From DATBDN01 sp963715995 (lineage in GTDB: Bacteria > Actinomycetota > Thermoleophilia > Solirubrobacterales > Thermoleophilaceae), in contig OY970283.1 of NCBI GenBank assembly GCA_963715995.1, positions 744,001 through 808,000 on the forward strand: a stretch of 64,000 bases of DNA, given 5' to 3'. Both the position numbers and the translations under genes were made by a program. Numbering within the stretch: the first letter of the stretch is position 1; each line of letters starts with the position of its first letter. This document shows positions 1 to 7,457 of this stretch, one piece after another. Under the pieces are notes generated by a model, which did not search any database, was not told the DNA's origin, and was given only the letters and a program-made list of their open reading frames with translations.

Positions 1-465
1 AGGACGCCGCTGCCGCCGGCCAGCCGCGACACGCACGAGATGATCGTCTCCTCGAATGCGCGCCTGGCGGTCTACATGGCGCGCCGCGAGGCAGCAGGGC
101 GCGGCCACGACGTGGTCGACACCGAGCACCTGCTGCTGGGACTGCTCCAGCAGGGCGAGGGCGGCGCGTGCGAGGCGCTGAAGAGCCTCGGGGTGACGCT
201 GCGCAAGGCACGTCGGCAGGCGGACATCTTCTTCCCGTCTGAGACCGGCGACGTCGACCCCGGCCGGCTGCCGCTCTCGAAGGCAACGCGCGAAGCGCTG
301 GAGCGCGCGACCACCGAGGTGGTGCGCCGCAGCGACTCGCGGCTCGAGACAGCCCACCTGCTGCTGGCGCTGCTGCGCGACTCCGAAGCCCGCGCGCTGC
401 AGCTGCTCACCGGCCTCGGCGTCTCACCCGACGAGGTCGAGCGGGCAGTAGAAGCAGAAACATGA
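1..465 (+). CDS. Clp N-terminal (Clp_N) repeat protein, 5' end open
   Basis: The protein is built of two Clp_N-type helical repeats, the first at about residues 5-65 from the ATG at 40 and the second at about 75-140. Both carry the typical TEHLLLGLL or TAHLLLALL motif. In ClpA/ClpC this domain binds adaptors and substrates, but no AAA+ module follows, so this is a stand-alone Clp_N protein or the C-terminal part of a longer one. The frame is open to the left edge, so the true start may lie outside the window; the ATG at 40 is the internal candidate. The TGA stop at 463-465 lies inside a perfect palindrome. It is unrelated to the sugar genes that follow on the other strand. Confidence 0.75.
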   Translation, partial: RTPLPPASRDTHEMIVSSNARLAVYMARREAAGRGHDVVDTEHLLLGLLQQGEGGACEALKSLGVTLRKARRQADIFFPSETGDVDPGRLPLSKATREALERATTEVVRRSDSRLETAHLLLALLRDSEARALQLLTGLGVSPDEVERAVEAET

Positions 466-523
466 GAACGGGGCCAGGCCCCGTTCTCATGAAAAAACGA
501 TGGGGCCTGGCCCCGTTCTCATG
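461..523. repeat. Two REP-like GGGGCC palindromes between convergent genes
   Basis: Bases 461-491 form a perfect inverted repeat with 15-base arms around a single A (476); the arms run CATGAGAACGGGGCC and its complement. A second unit at 500-523 repeats GGGGCC, T, GGCCCC and the flank GTTCTCATG, but its left arm is degenerate. The units are separated by an A-rich spacer. The array fills the gap between the Clp_N stop and the methyltransferase stop at 525. It could act as a two-way terminator, but the near-copy structure looks more like a mobile REP-type sequence. Confidence 0.7.
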
Positions 524-524
524 T

Positions 525-1490
525 TCAGGTTGTCGCTCGAGCTACGACGGCCACCGTTCCGCCTCGGTGCGTGACGGTTGCGCCGGTCTCGAGCAGCGCT
601 GCGACTGGTATCAGCGGCAGGCCGAGCGTCGTCAGCGCGATGTCGCGTGGGCGTGCCTCGATGTTGCGCTTGAGGAAGTGGAACGGGAAGCCCGGCCGCA
701 TGCCGAGCCGCGCCAGCAGCGCCATCCACATGCCGTGGATGTTCTGCTCCAGCACCAGGTGGTGCGTGCGCACGACCTCGAAGCCTGAGCGCACGAGCAG
801 CCGCCGCAGGCCGTCGGCCGTGAAGTGCACGCGGTGGCGCGGCGCGTCGAGGTGGAACCAGCCGTCGCCGGCCAGCTCGGCCTGGAGCGAGGCCAGGTTG
901 GGGACCCCCACGAGCAGCATGCCTCCGGGTCGCAGCCAGTGGCGCACCGTCGCGAGCGCGGCTGCGGGGTCGTCGAGGTGCTCGAGCACGTGCCACAGCA
1001 CGGCGGCGTCCAGGTCCGCGTCCGCGTGGTCGAACAGGTCGCGCCGCTCGACCGCATGGCCGTCCTGGCGCGCCAGCAGCACGCTGCGCTGTGAGGGCTC
1101 GATGCCGTGCGCGTCGTAGCCGGACTCGGCAAGCGCGCCCACCAGCCGCCCGGGGCCCGCGCCGACGTCGAGCACGCGTGAGCCACGCTGGAGCCCGGCG
1201 CGCCGCAGGAAGCGCACGGGCTGACGCGCCACGCTGCGCTGGAAAGCGGCGACGAGGCCACCGGCGCGCGGGCGCGTGAGCGCGTACTGGCCGCTCTCGT
1301 AGGCATCGCCTGGAGGCCCATCGCCGCCGGTCACCGCGCTGCCACACGACGCGCAGCGCGTTAGCTCGTAGCGGTCGTGGTCGGAGGGCTCGCCGCCCGG
1401 GATCGAGCGCCACCGCACCAGCGCGCCACCGCACGCCGGGCAGCTCGTCCCAGCTGCCGGCAGCGTTGCTGCCTGGCGCGAAGTTCTCAC
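525..1490 (-). CDS. Zinc-ribbon class I SAM-dependent methyltransferase
   Basis: About 321 residues. An N-terminal CxxC pair (CPACG near 17-20, CASCG near 46-49) forms a probable zinc ribbon. It is followed by a Methyltransf_23-type SAM domain with motif I (LDVGAGPGRLVG) near residue 100 and a WHVLEHLDDP segment. This two-part layout is common in sugar or glycan O-/C-methyltransferases of surface-polysaccharide loci. I chose the GTG at 1490 because it overlaps the upstream epimerase stop in a GTGA tetranucleotide, and because residues upstream of it read as arginine-rich non-coding translation. It is last in an operon running from the WecG-like gene down through the dehydrogenase and epimerase. 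The exact substrate cannot be told. Confidence 0.8.
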   Translation of the reverse strand: MRTSRQAATLPAAGTSCPACGGALVRWRSIPGGEPSDHDRYELTRCASCGSAVTGGDGPPGDAYESGQYALTRPRAGGLVAAFQRSVARQPVRFLRRAGLQRGSRVLDVGAGPGRLVGALAESGYDAHGIEPSQRSVLLARQDGHAVERRDLFDHADADLDAAVLWHVLEHLDDPAAALATVRHWLRPGGMLLVGVPNLASLQAELAGDGWFHLDAPRHRVHFTADGLRRLLVRSGFEVVRTHHLVLEQNIHGMWMALLARLGMRPGFPFHFLKRNIEARPRDIALTTLGLPLIPVAALLETGATVTHRGGTVAVVARATT

Positions 1491-2413
1491 GACTGCTCGC
1501 GCAGCCAGTCGACGGTGCGCCGGATGCCCTCGCGCACCGGCACCTGCGCCTCCCAGCCGAGTAGCTGCTCTGCCTTCGACACGTCGGGCCAGCGACGCTG
1601 CACGTCGACCTCGAACGAGCCGAGATGTTCGAGCTCGAACGCGTCCGGGGCCTCGCCGCACTCCTCCCAGATGATGCGCGCGATCTGCGCCACCGTCATC
1701 TCCTCGGAGTTCGAGATGTTGAAGTCCTCGTTCAGGCCGGCGTCGCTGTTCATGGCCGTGACGATCCCGTCCGCGATGTCGTCGACGTAGGTGATCGAGC
1801 GCGTCTGTTCGCCCGACCCGAAGATGGGCAGCGGCCGCATACCGGCGAGCACCTTCTTGATCACGTCGGGAACCATGTGCGCGATGCCCGGTTCGTCCTC
1901 GGGCATCTCGCCCGGGCCGTAGGCGTTGAACGGGCGGCAGATCGTGTACGGCAGGCCGTGCTCGTCATGCGCGGCGCGGCAGTAGACCTCACCGGCGAGC
2001 TTCGAGAAGCCGTATGCCGACCACGGCGCGGGGGTGGCGCGCAGGTCGCTCTCCTTGGTCGGGAACGTCGTCGCCTCCTCGAAGACCATCGAGCTGGAGA
2101 CGTAGACGAAGCGCTCGACCTGCTCCTCGATCGCCGCGCGGAAGATCGCGTTGTAGAGGCCGTGGTTGTTCTCGAGCAGCGTGAACGGGTAGCGGTGGAA
2201 GTTGCCGATGCCGCCGACGATCGCCGCAAGGTGGATCACCCGCTCGCAGCCGCTCACGGCGGCGCGCGCGGTGTCGTAGTCGCGCAGGTCGCCGCTGACG
2301 TCGACATCGCCGCGCTGGTCGGCGATCCGCAGCTCCACGCCGTCCGCGCGCAGGCGGCGCACCACGGCCGAGCCGATCGTGCCGGCGCCGCCGGTTACCA
2401 GTACCGGGCTCAG
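1487..2413 (-). CDS. NAD-dependent sugar-nucleotide epimerase/dehydratase (extended SDR)
   Basis: Extended short-chain dehydrogenase of about 308 residues. It has a Rossmann glycine motif (TGGAGTIG) at the very N-terminus, a SSSMVFEE serine region, a YGFSK (YxxxK) catalytic pair and a C-terminal sugar-binding half with WPDVSKAEQLLGW. It probably converts an NDP-sugar by epimerisation or dehydration. The first ordinary start codon in frame (GTG at 2365) would delete the Rossmann motif. The frame continues upstream to a CTG at 2413 that overlaps the dehydrogenase stop as CTGA, so I infer a CTG start. It overlaps the downstream methyltransferase by four bases. The specific sugar is unknown. Confidence 0.8.
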   Translation of the reverse strand: MSPVLVTGGAGTIGSAVVRRLRADGVELRIADQRGDVDVSGDLRDYDTARAAVSGCERVIHLAAIVGGIGNFHRYPFTLLENNHGLYNAIFRAAIEEQVERFVYVSSSMVFEEATTFPTKESDLRATPAPWSAYGFSKLAGEVYCRAAHDEHGLPYTICRPFNAYGPGEMPEDEPGIAHMVPDVIKKVLAGMRPLPIFGSGEQTRSITYVDDIADGIVTAMNSDAGLNEDFNISNSEEMTVAQIARIIWEECGEAPDAFELEHLGSFEVDVQRRWPDVSKAEQLLGWEAQVPVREGIRRTVDWLREQS

Positions 2414-3640
2414 GTCCGGACCAGCTCGTCGGCGTGGCCGAAGACACGACCGGCGCCGGTGACGTTCCAGGGATCGACGAGCAGCGCGGTCGACGGCAGC
2501 TCGGGCAGCAGCGCCTCGAACGCCGAGTGGTTGGTGGCGATCACGACCGCATCAGCGCCCGCCAGCGCCGTCTCGAGCGGCTCCGACTCGTCCGGCACGT
2601 GCGGGTCGTGGCGCGAAACGTGCGCAAGCTCGCGCTCCAGCAGGCGGATGAGCTTGTCCGAGAGCGAGTCGCGGCGGTCGTCGGAGTCGCGCTTGAACGT
2701 GAGCCCGAGCACCGCCACCTTGCGGTCGCGCAGCGAGCCGAGCCTGCGCCGCAGCCCGTCGACGATGAAGCGCGGCATCGACTCGTGCACGCGCGAGACC
2801 GCCAGCAGCATGCCGGGCGCCGACGAGCGCTCCTCGCTGAAGGCGAAGTCCTTGCGCAGGCAGGTCCCGGCGGTCAGCCCGGGAGCCGCGATGCCGCCGC
2901 GCGGGTAATCGCGGTTGATCATGTCGATGACCTCGAACACGTTCGCGCCGTACTGCTCGGCCTCCATCATCAGCAGGTTCGGGATCGCGAACGTGACGTA
3001 GCGATAGATGTTGGTCCAGATCTTCGCCAGCTCGGCCTCCACCGGCGAGGTCTGCCGGATCTCGGCGCCGAAGATCTCGAACAGCTCGGCGGCCTTCGCG
3101 CCCGAGCCCGCGCCCACCCCGCCGACGATCGTGGGCAGCGTGCCGATCTCCTCCATGAAGCGGTTGTTGGCGATGCGCTCGGGCACGTGGGCGACGAAGA
3201 AGTCCTCGCCGACCGAGAAGCCGCGCCGCTGCTCGACGTCAGCCGGCCAGCCAGTCCGTGGTGCCCGGTGCGACGGTCGAGCGCAGGATCAGGGTCTGGC
3301 CCTCGCGCAGCAGCGGCAGGAGGTCGTCCACGACCGAGCGGATCTGCGAGATGTCGATCTCGAGGTGCACGTGCGCCGGCGTGCCAAGCGTGAGCACCAG
3401 GTAGTCGGCTGCCGCGGCGTCGGCGATGCGGTCGGTGAGCGTGAGCTTGCCCGCGGGCAGCACGCGCTCGAGCAGCTCCTGGGTGCCCGTCTCCTCGAAC
3501 GGCATGACGCCCGCGGCCATCCCGTCGAGGCGCGCGCGGTCCTTGTCGACGCCGATCACCTCGACGCCGCGGTCGGCGAACGACAGCGCGAGCGGCAGAC
3601 CGATGCGGCCGAGCCCCACGATCGCGGCGCTGGGTGTCAT
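2410..3640 (-). CDS. UDP-glucose/UDP-HexNAc dehydrogenase family protein, frameshifted
   Basis: NAD-dependent nucleotide-sugar 6-dehydrogenase, which would make a UDP-uronic acid. The first half (ATG at 3640 to about 3243) has the Rossmann motif VGLGRIGLPLAL and ends at a premature TGA after the conserved GTTDWLAG. The second half, one base out of frame, begins at once with the family motif GEDFFVAHVPERI. It contains the catalytic cysteine (GTCLRKDF) and the C-terminal NAD/UDP domain (LGLTFKRDSDDRRDS). The combined length is 1,231 bases, one more than a multiple of three, so one extra base near 3,239-3,248 breaks the gene. Residues such as TNIYRYVTFA recall the UDP-HexNAc (WecC-like) branch. 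It could be a sequencing error, a recent pseudogene or, less likely, a recoding site. Confidence 0.8.
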
Positions 3641-3650
3641 GCCGTGGAGG

Positions 3651-4502
3651 CTACCCGCGCCGGTCGCGGCCGAGCTGGCGCGCGAACGAGAGCATGAAGC
3701 GCGGGTTGTAGTAGAGGTAGCGCGGCAGCAGGCGCCGTGGCTCCTGGGCGATGCGGTAGGTCCACTCGAGCCCGCGGTCCTGCATCCACGACGGCGCCTG
3801 CGAGATGCGCCCGGCGTGGAAGTCGAAGGCGGCGCCGACGGCGCACATGACCGGTACCTCGAGCTTCTCGCGCATGCGCGCCATCCACTTCTCCTGCTTG
3901 GGCACGCCGATGCCGACCCAGAGCACGTCCGGCTTGGCGTGGTTGATCTGCTCGGCGATCGCGTCCTCCTCCTCCAGCGTGAGCGGGCGGAAGGGCGGGG
4001 CGTAGCCGCCGACGATCTTGATCCCGTCGTGGCGCTGGCGCAGCCGCAGGGCGAGCTGCACGAGGTGGCCCTGGTCGCGCCCGCCGTAGAGCCACACGCG
4101 ATGGCCCTGGGTGGCGCAGCGCTGGCTGTAGCGGCGCATGAGCTCAGGCCCGTAGACGCGCTGGGGGAGGCTCTCGCCGAGAGCGTTGGCAGCCCAGACG
4201 AGCGGCATGCCGTCGGGCACCGTGAGCGTCGATCCGAGCAGCGCGTCGCGCATCTGCTGGTCGCGCTGGGCAACCATGACCGCGTGCACCGCGACGGCGC
4301 AGACGTAGCCGCGCTCGCGCCGGGCGATCATGCCGTCCATGACGTCCATGGCCTGCTCGTAGTCGGTCATGGCGATCGGCAGCCCGAGAATCTCGCGGGT
4401 GCGGATATCGGCAGGCGCAGGCAGCGACGACAGGGCGTCGCGCCTCGGCTCTGGGAGAGCCTGGCTCTGTCCGGTGATGCGTTCCACGTCGAGTTCCGCC
4501 AT
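3651..4502 (-). CDS. WecG/TagA/CpsF family glycosyltransferase (GT26)
   Basis: 283 residues with family signatures: TVPDGMPLVW near the middle, RVWLYGGRDQG, and the C-terminal VLWVGIGVPKQEKWM followed by VGAAFDFHAG. GT26 enzymes transfer ManNAc(A) or related sugars onto a lipid-linked primer (undecaprenyl-PP-GlcNAc), an early step of teichoic-acid or enterobacterial-common-antigen-like glycans. It acts at the inner face of the membrane. It lies ten bases upstream of the nucleotide-sugar dehydrogenase on the same strand, which fits a ManNAcA-type donor and acceptor pair. A 5' leader of about 35 nt with a TACGAT -10 candidate precedes it. Confidence 0.85.
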   Translation of the reverse strand: MAELDVERITGQSQALPEPRRDALSSLPAPADIRTREILGLPIAMTDYEQAMDVMDGMIARRERGYVCAVAVHAVMVAQRDQQMRDALLGSTLTVPDGMPLVWAANALGESLPQRVYGPELMRRYSQRCATQGHRVWLYGGRDQGHLVQLALRLRQRHDGIKIVGGYAPPFRPLTLEEEDAIAEQINHAKPDVLWVGIGVPKQEKWMARMREKLEVPVMCAVGAAFDFHAGRISQAPSWMQDRGLEWTYRIAQEPRRLLPRYLYYNPRFMLSFARQLGRDRRG

Positions 4503-4543
4503 GTGCTGTGGCTGGGGCCCCTTCTGCCACGGCAGCTAATTCG

Positions 4544-4549
4544 ATCGTA
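4544..4549 (-). promoter_or_regulatory. Candidate -10 element (TACGAT) for the WecG-like operon
   Basis: On the minus strand TACGAT matches the actinobacterial TAnnnT -10 pattern and would start transcription roughly 35 bases before the ATG at 4502. No convincing -35 is visible. Confidence 0.35.
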
Positions 4550-4583
4550 CCCGGGCTGCCGGAGCGGTATTCGTTGAAGGGAC

Positions 4584-4608
4584 AAACCCCCCAGACGGCG
4601 GAGGGTTT
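4584..4608 (-). terminator. Stem-loop downstream of gmd
   Basis: Read on the minus strand, AAACCCTCC and GGGGGGTTT form a nine-pair stem (one G-T pair) with a seven-base loop, six bases after the gmd stop. There is no long U tract, only a short GTTTG, so termination is plausible but not certain. The rest of the interval 4503-4613 holds only the WecG-like leader. Confidence 0.45.
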
Positions 4609-4613
4609 CGGCG

Positions 4614-5606
4614 TCAGCCCGCTTGTTTCTGCGGAACTCCGCTCGCGAGCAGCTCCAGATCGGCGTCGACCATGAGCTCGATCAGCTCCGCAAAGCTCGT
4701 GGTTGGCTCCCAGCCGAGCTTCTCCTTGGCCTTCGCCGGGTTCCCCACCAGGTGGTCCACCTCGGCGGGGCGCTCGAAGCGCGGGTCGATCCGCACGTAG
4801 CGATCCGGGTCCACGCCCACCCGCGCGAACGCGAGCCGCACCAGCTCACGCACGCTGTGCGCCTCGCCGGTCGCGATCACGAAGTCGTCGGGCTCGTCCT
4901 GCTGGAGCATCAGCCACATCGCCTCGACGTAGTCCTTCGCGTAGCCCCAGTCGCGCTCCGCGTCGAGGTTGCCGAGCGCAAGCTCGTCCTGAAGCCCGAG
5001 CTTGATCGCCGCTGCGCCGTGGGTGACCTTGCGGGTGACGAACTCGAGGCCGCGGCGTTCGCTTTCGTGGTTGAACAGGATCCCCGAGCAGGCGAACAGG
5101 TCGTAGCTCTCGCGGTAGTTGACCGTGATGTGGTGGCCGTAGGCCTTCGCGACTCCGTACGGGCTGCGCGGGTAGAACGGCGTGGCCTCGGTCTGCGGGA
5201 CCTCGCGCACCTTGCCGAACATCTCGGAGCTCGAGGCCTGGTAGAAGCGCGCGTCCGCGCTGGCCTCACGCATTGCCTCGAGCATTCGCGTCACGCCGGT
5301 GCCGGTGAACTCGGCCGTCAGCACCGGCTGGTTCCACGACGCCGCGACGAACGACATCGCGGCGAGGTTGTAGATCTCATGCGGCGTCGTCTCGCGCATC
5401 ACGTCGGTGAGGCTGCGCTGGTCGAGCAGGTCTCCCGTGTGCAGGTGGATGGCGTCGCGGATGTGGGCCAGGCGCTGGAACGTCTCGGTCGAGCTGCGGC
5501 GCACCATGCCGTGCACCTCGTAGCCCTTCTCGAGCAGCAGGTCGGCGAGGAAGCTGCCGTCCTGGCCGGTGATGCCGGTGATGAGCGCGCGGCGCTTCTC
5601 GCTCAC
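4614..5606 (-). CDS. gmd: GDP-mannose 4,6-dehydratase
   Basis: 330 residues. Converts GDP-D-mannose to GDP-4-keto-6-deoxy-D-mannose in the cytoplasm. Seen: Rossmann motif ITGITGQDGS near residues 9-18, the GMD-typical HGMVRRSS, the SSSEMFG catalytic segment, YGVAK (YxxxK), and RPAEVDHLVGNPAKAKEKLGW near the C-terminus, all hallmark GMD sequences at the usual length. The GTG at 5606 is chosen because it overlaps the upstream RMD stop as GTGA and starts just before the Rossmann strand. Together with the upstream reductase it gives GDP-D-rhamnose (or another GDP-6-deoxyhexose). Confidence 0.93.
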   Translation of the reverse strand: MSEKRRALITGITGQDGSFLADLLLEKGYEVHGMVRRSSTETFQRLAHIRDAIHLHTGDLLDQRSLTDVMRETTPHEIYNLAAMSFVAASWNQPVLTAEFTGTGVTRMLEAMREASADARFYQASSSEMFGKVREVPQTEATPFYPRSPYGVAKAYGHHITVNYRESYDLFACSGILFNHESERRGLEFVTRKVTHGAAAIKLGLQDELALGNLDAERDWGYAKDYVEAMWLMLQQDEPDDFVIATGEAHSVRELVRLAFARVGVDPDRYVRIDPRFERPAEVDHLVGNPAKAKEKLGWEPTTSFAELIELMVDADLELLASGVPQKQAG

Positions 5607-6511
5607 TGCGCGCGCCACCAGTCGAGCGTGTCGGCGATGGTCTGGCCGAATGGGATCGAGGGCTCCCAGCCCGTCGCGTCCGTCAGCTTGGCGTGCGACC
5701 CGCGGATGTCCATGACCTCGTGCCGGCGTAGGCGGCCCGGATCGACCTCGCTGCGCACCGCCAGCGGTGACTGCGCGGCAAGGGCGGTCAGCACGTCTTC
5801 CGCCGACCGCGAGTTGCCGCTGCAGACGTTGTATGCGCCGGGCTCCGCCATCTCGAGCAGTGAAATGTATGCGCGGACGACGTCGCGCACGTCCGTGAAG
5901 TCGCGCCGGGCGCCGAGCTCGCCGGTGCCGACGACGACCTCCTGCTCTCCGGCCCGCTCGGCGGCTGCGATCTGGCGCGCGAACGCTGCGACCACGTAGG
6001 CGTCGCTCTGCCCGGGGCCGAAGTGGTTGAACGAGCGCGTGCGGATCACGTGCAGGCCATGCGCGTCGGCGTAGAAGCCGGCCAGAAGGTCGGTGGTGGC
6101 CTTGGAGACGGCGTACGGGTTCTGCGGCCGCAGCTCGTGCGTCTCGTCGACCGGCAGCTGCGCCGGCGGCCCATAGACCTCGCCCGAGCCCGCGACGAGC
6201 ACCTTCGCGCCCGCCGCGGCCTCCAGCACGTTGAGCGTGGCGTCCACGTTGTTGCGCATCGTTGCCGCGGGCTCGCGCCACGACTGCTCGACCGACGCCG
6301 ATGCCGCCAGGTGGAAGATCCACTCGGGCCGCGCGCGTTGCACGGCCTCGCGGGCCGCCGTCGGATCACTCAGGTCGGCGTGGATCCAGTCGCCCGCGAA
6401 CTCCGCTGCGGGGCTGCGCCCAAGCCCGGTCAGCTCGTGGCCTGCGTCGCGCAGCTGCTCGGCGAGGTGGCGACCGGCAAAGCCCGCCGCACCCGTGATG
6501 AGCACTCGCAT
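5603..6511 (-). CDS. rmd: GDP-6-deoxy-D-mannose (GDP-4-keto) reductase
   Basis: 302-residue extended SDR with the N-terminal motif TGAAGFAGRHL, a GSGEVYG serine segment and the NPYAVSK catalytic pair. The string RSFNHFGPGQ followed by FARQI is typical of RMD reductases, which reduce GDP-4-keto-6-deoxymannose to GDP-D-rhamnose. A GDP-fucose synthase is less likely because the epimerase signature is missing. It is first in a two-gene unit with gmd (GTGA overlap). The start ATG faces the TTG of the divergent GT2 gene only 25 bases away, so the two promoters must overlap. Confidence 0.85.
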   Translation of the reverse strand: MRVLITGAAGFAGRHLAEQLRDAGHELTGLGRSPAAEFAGDWIHADLSDPTAAREAVQRARPEWIFHLAASASVEQSWREPAATMRNNVDATLNVLEAAAGAKVLVAGSGEVYGPPAQLPVDETHELRPQNPYAVSKATTDLLAGFYADAHGLHVIRTRSFNHFGPGQSDAYVVAAFARQIAAAERAGEQEVVVGTGELGARRDFTDVRDVVRAYISLLEMAEPGAYNVCSGNSRSAEDVLTALAAQSPLAVRSEVDPGRLRRHEVMDIRGSHAKLTDATGWEPSIPFGQTIADTLDWWRAQ

Positions 6512-6521
6512 GCGTGGTTCC

Positions 6522-6527
6522 TAGCAT
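6522..6527 (+). promoter_or_regulatory. Candidate leaderless -10 (TAGCAT) for the GT2 gene at 6537
   Basis: TAGCAT lies nine bases before the TTG start, one base longer than the 8-base spacing seen elsewhere in this window. There is no Shine-Dalgarno sequence. Confidence 0.4.
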
Positions 6528-6536
6528 CCACGCGGG

Positions 6537-7457
6537 TTGATCTCCGTGCTCATACCGGTCCGCAACGGCGGCGACGAGCTCGTGCGCTGCCTCGACGCGA
6601 TCGCCGCGCAGCAGATCGACGAGCCGTTCGAGGTCGTGATCGCCGACTCCGGGTCCACGGATGGCTCGGTCGAGGTCGCCCGCTCGCGCGGCGCGCGGGT
6701 GGTCGAGATCCCGGCGGTCGAGTTCCACCACGGGCGCACGCGCAACCTGCTGGTGGGACATGCGCGAGGAGAGATCATCGTCTGGACCTCGCACGACGCA
6801 TATCCCGACGCGACGTCGTGGCTCGAGCAGCTGACCGCGCGGCTGCGCGCCGGCGAGGACGAGATCGGCGGCGTCTACGGCAGGCAGATGGCGCACGTGG
6901 ACGCGACGCCGCCGGAGCGCTACTTCATGGACTTCCTCTACGGGACGCGGGCGCGGGTGCAGCGAGCGGCCTCGGTGGCGGAGTTGACGATGGAAACGAC
7001 GCTCTTCTCGAACGCCAACTCGGCCATGCCGAGGCGGCTGCTGGAGGAGCTCCCGTTCGCGGACGACGTGCTGATCGCAGAGGACCAGGACTGGGCGCGG
7101 CGGATGCTGACGGCGGGCTGGGCGATCGCCTACGAGCCCGGCGCGCCGGTACGCCACTCGCACGCGTACACGGTCTTCACGGCCTTCCGCCGCTTCTTCG
7201 AGTCAGGCGTGGCCGGCTCGCGCACCTTCCTGGCCGGCGGCTCGCCCGCGCAGCGAACCCTGAGGCGCCAGGGCCTGGCATACGCCCGTGGCGAGCTGGC
7301 CTGGCTGGTGCGCTCGCGCAACGCCCGCTGGATCCCCTACGCCTGCCTGTACGAGGGCATGAAGTTCGTCGGCATCCAGCTCGGCGCGCGCCACGAGCGG
7401 CTGCCGCTGTGGCTGAAGCGGCGCTGGACGCGGTACCCGGAGTGGTTTTCGGACTAG
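6537..7457 (+). CDS. Family 2 glycosyltransferase (rhamnosyltransferase-like)
   Basis: 306 residues. The GT-A fold begins directly with SVLIPVRNGG, followed by IADSGSTDGS, the acidic segment WTSHDAYPD (here in place of a plain DxD) and the acceptor-side AEDQDWARRM near residue 180. A C-terminal region rich in aromatic and basic residues probably touches the membrane. Proteins of this layout add rhamnose or similar sugars to lipid-linked repeat units. The TTG start leaves a normal N-terminus. Its TAG stop shares CTAG (7454-7457) with the stop of the convergent GT-C gene. Confidence 0.8.
   Translation: MISVLIPVRNGGDELVRCLDAIAAQQIDEPFEVVIADSGSTDGSVEVARSRGARVVEIPAVEFHHGRTRNLLVGHARGEIIVWTSHDAYPDATSWLEQLTARLRAGEDEIGGVYGRQMAHVDATPPERYFMDFLYGTRARVQRAASVAELTMETTLFSNANSAMPRRLLEELPFADDVLIAEDQDWARRMLTAGWAIAYEPGAPVRHSHAYTVFTAFRRFFESGVAGSRTFLAGGSPAQRTLRRQGLAYARGELAWLVRSRNARWIPYACLYEGMKFVGIQLGARHERLPLWLKRRWTRYPEWFSD

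Noticed and set aside
4614..6323. 569-residue open frame including a long N-terminal extension of gmd
   Set aside because: The extension is an off-frame reading of rmd; the real gmd starts at GTG 5606 with a GTGA overlap.
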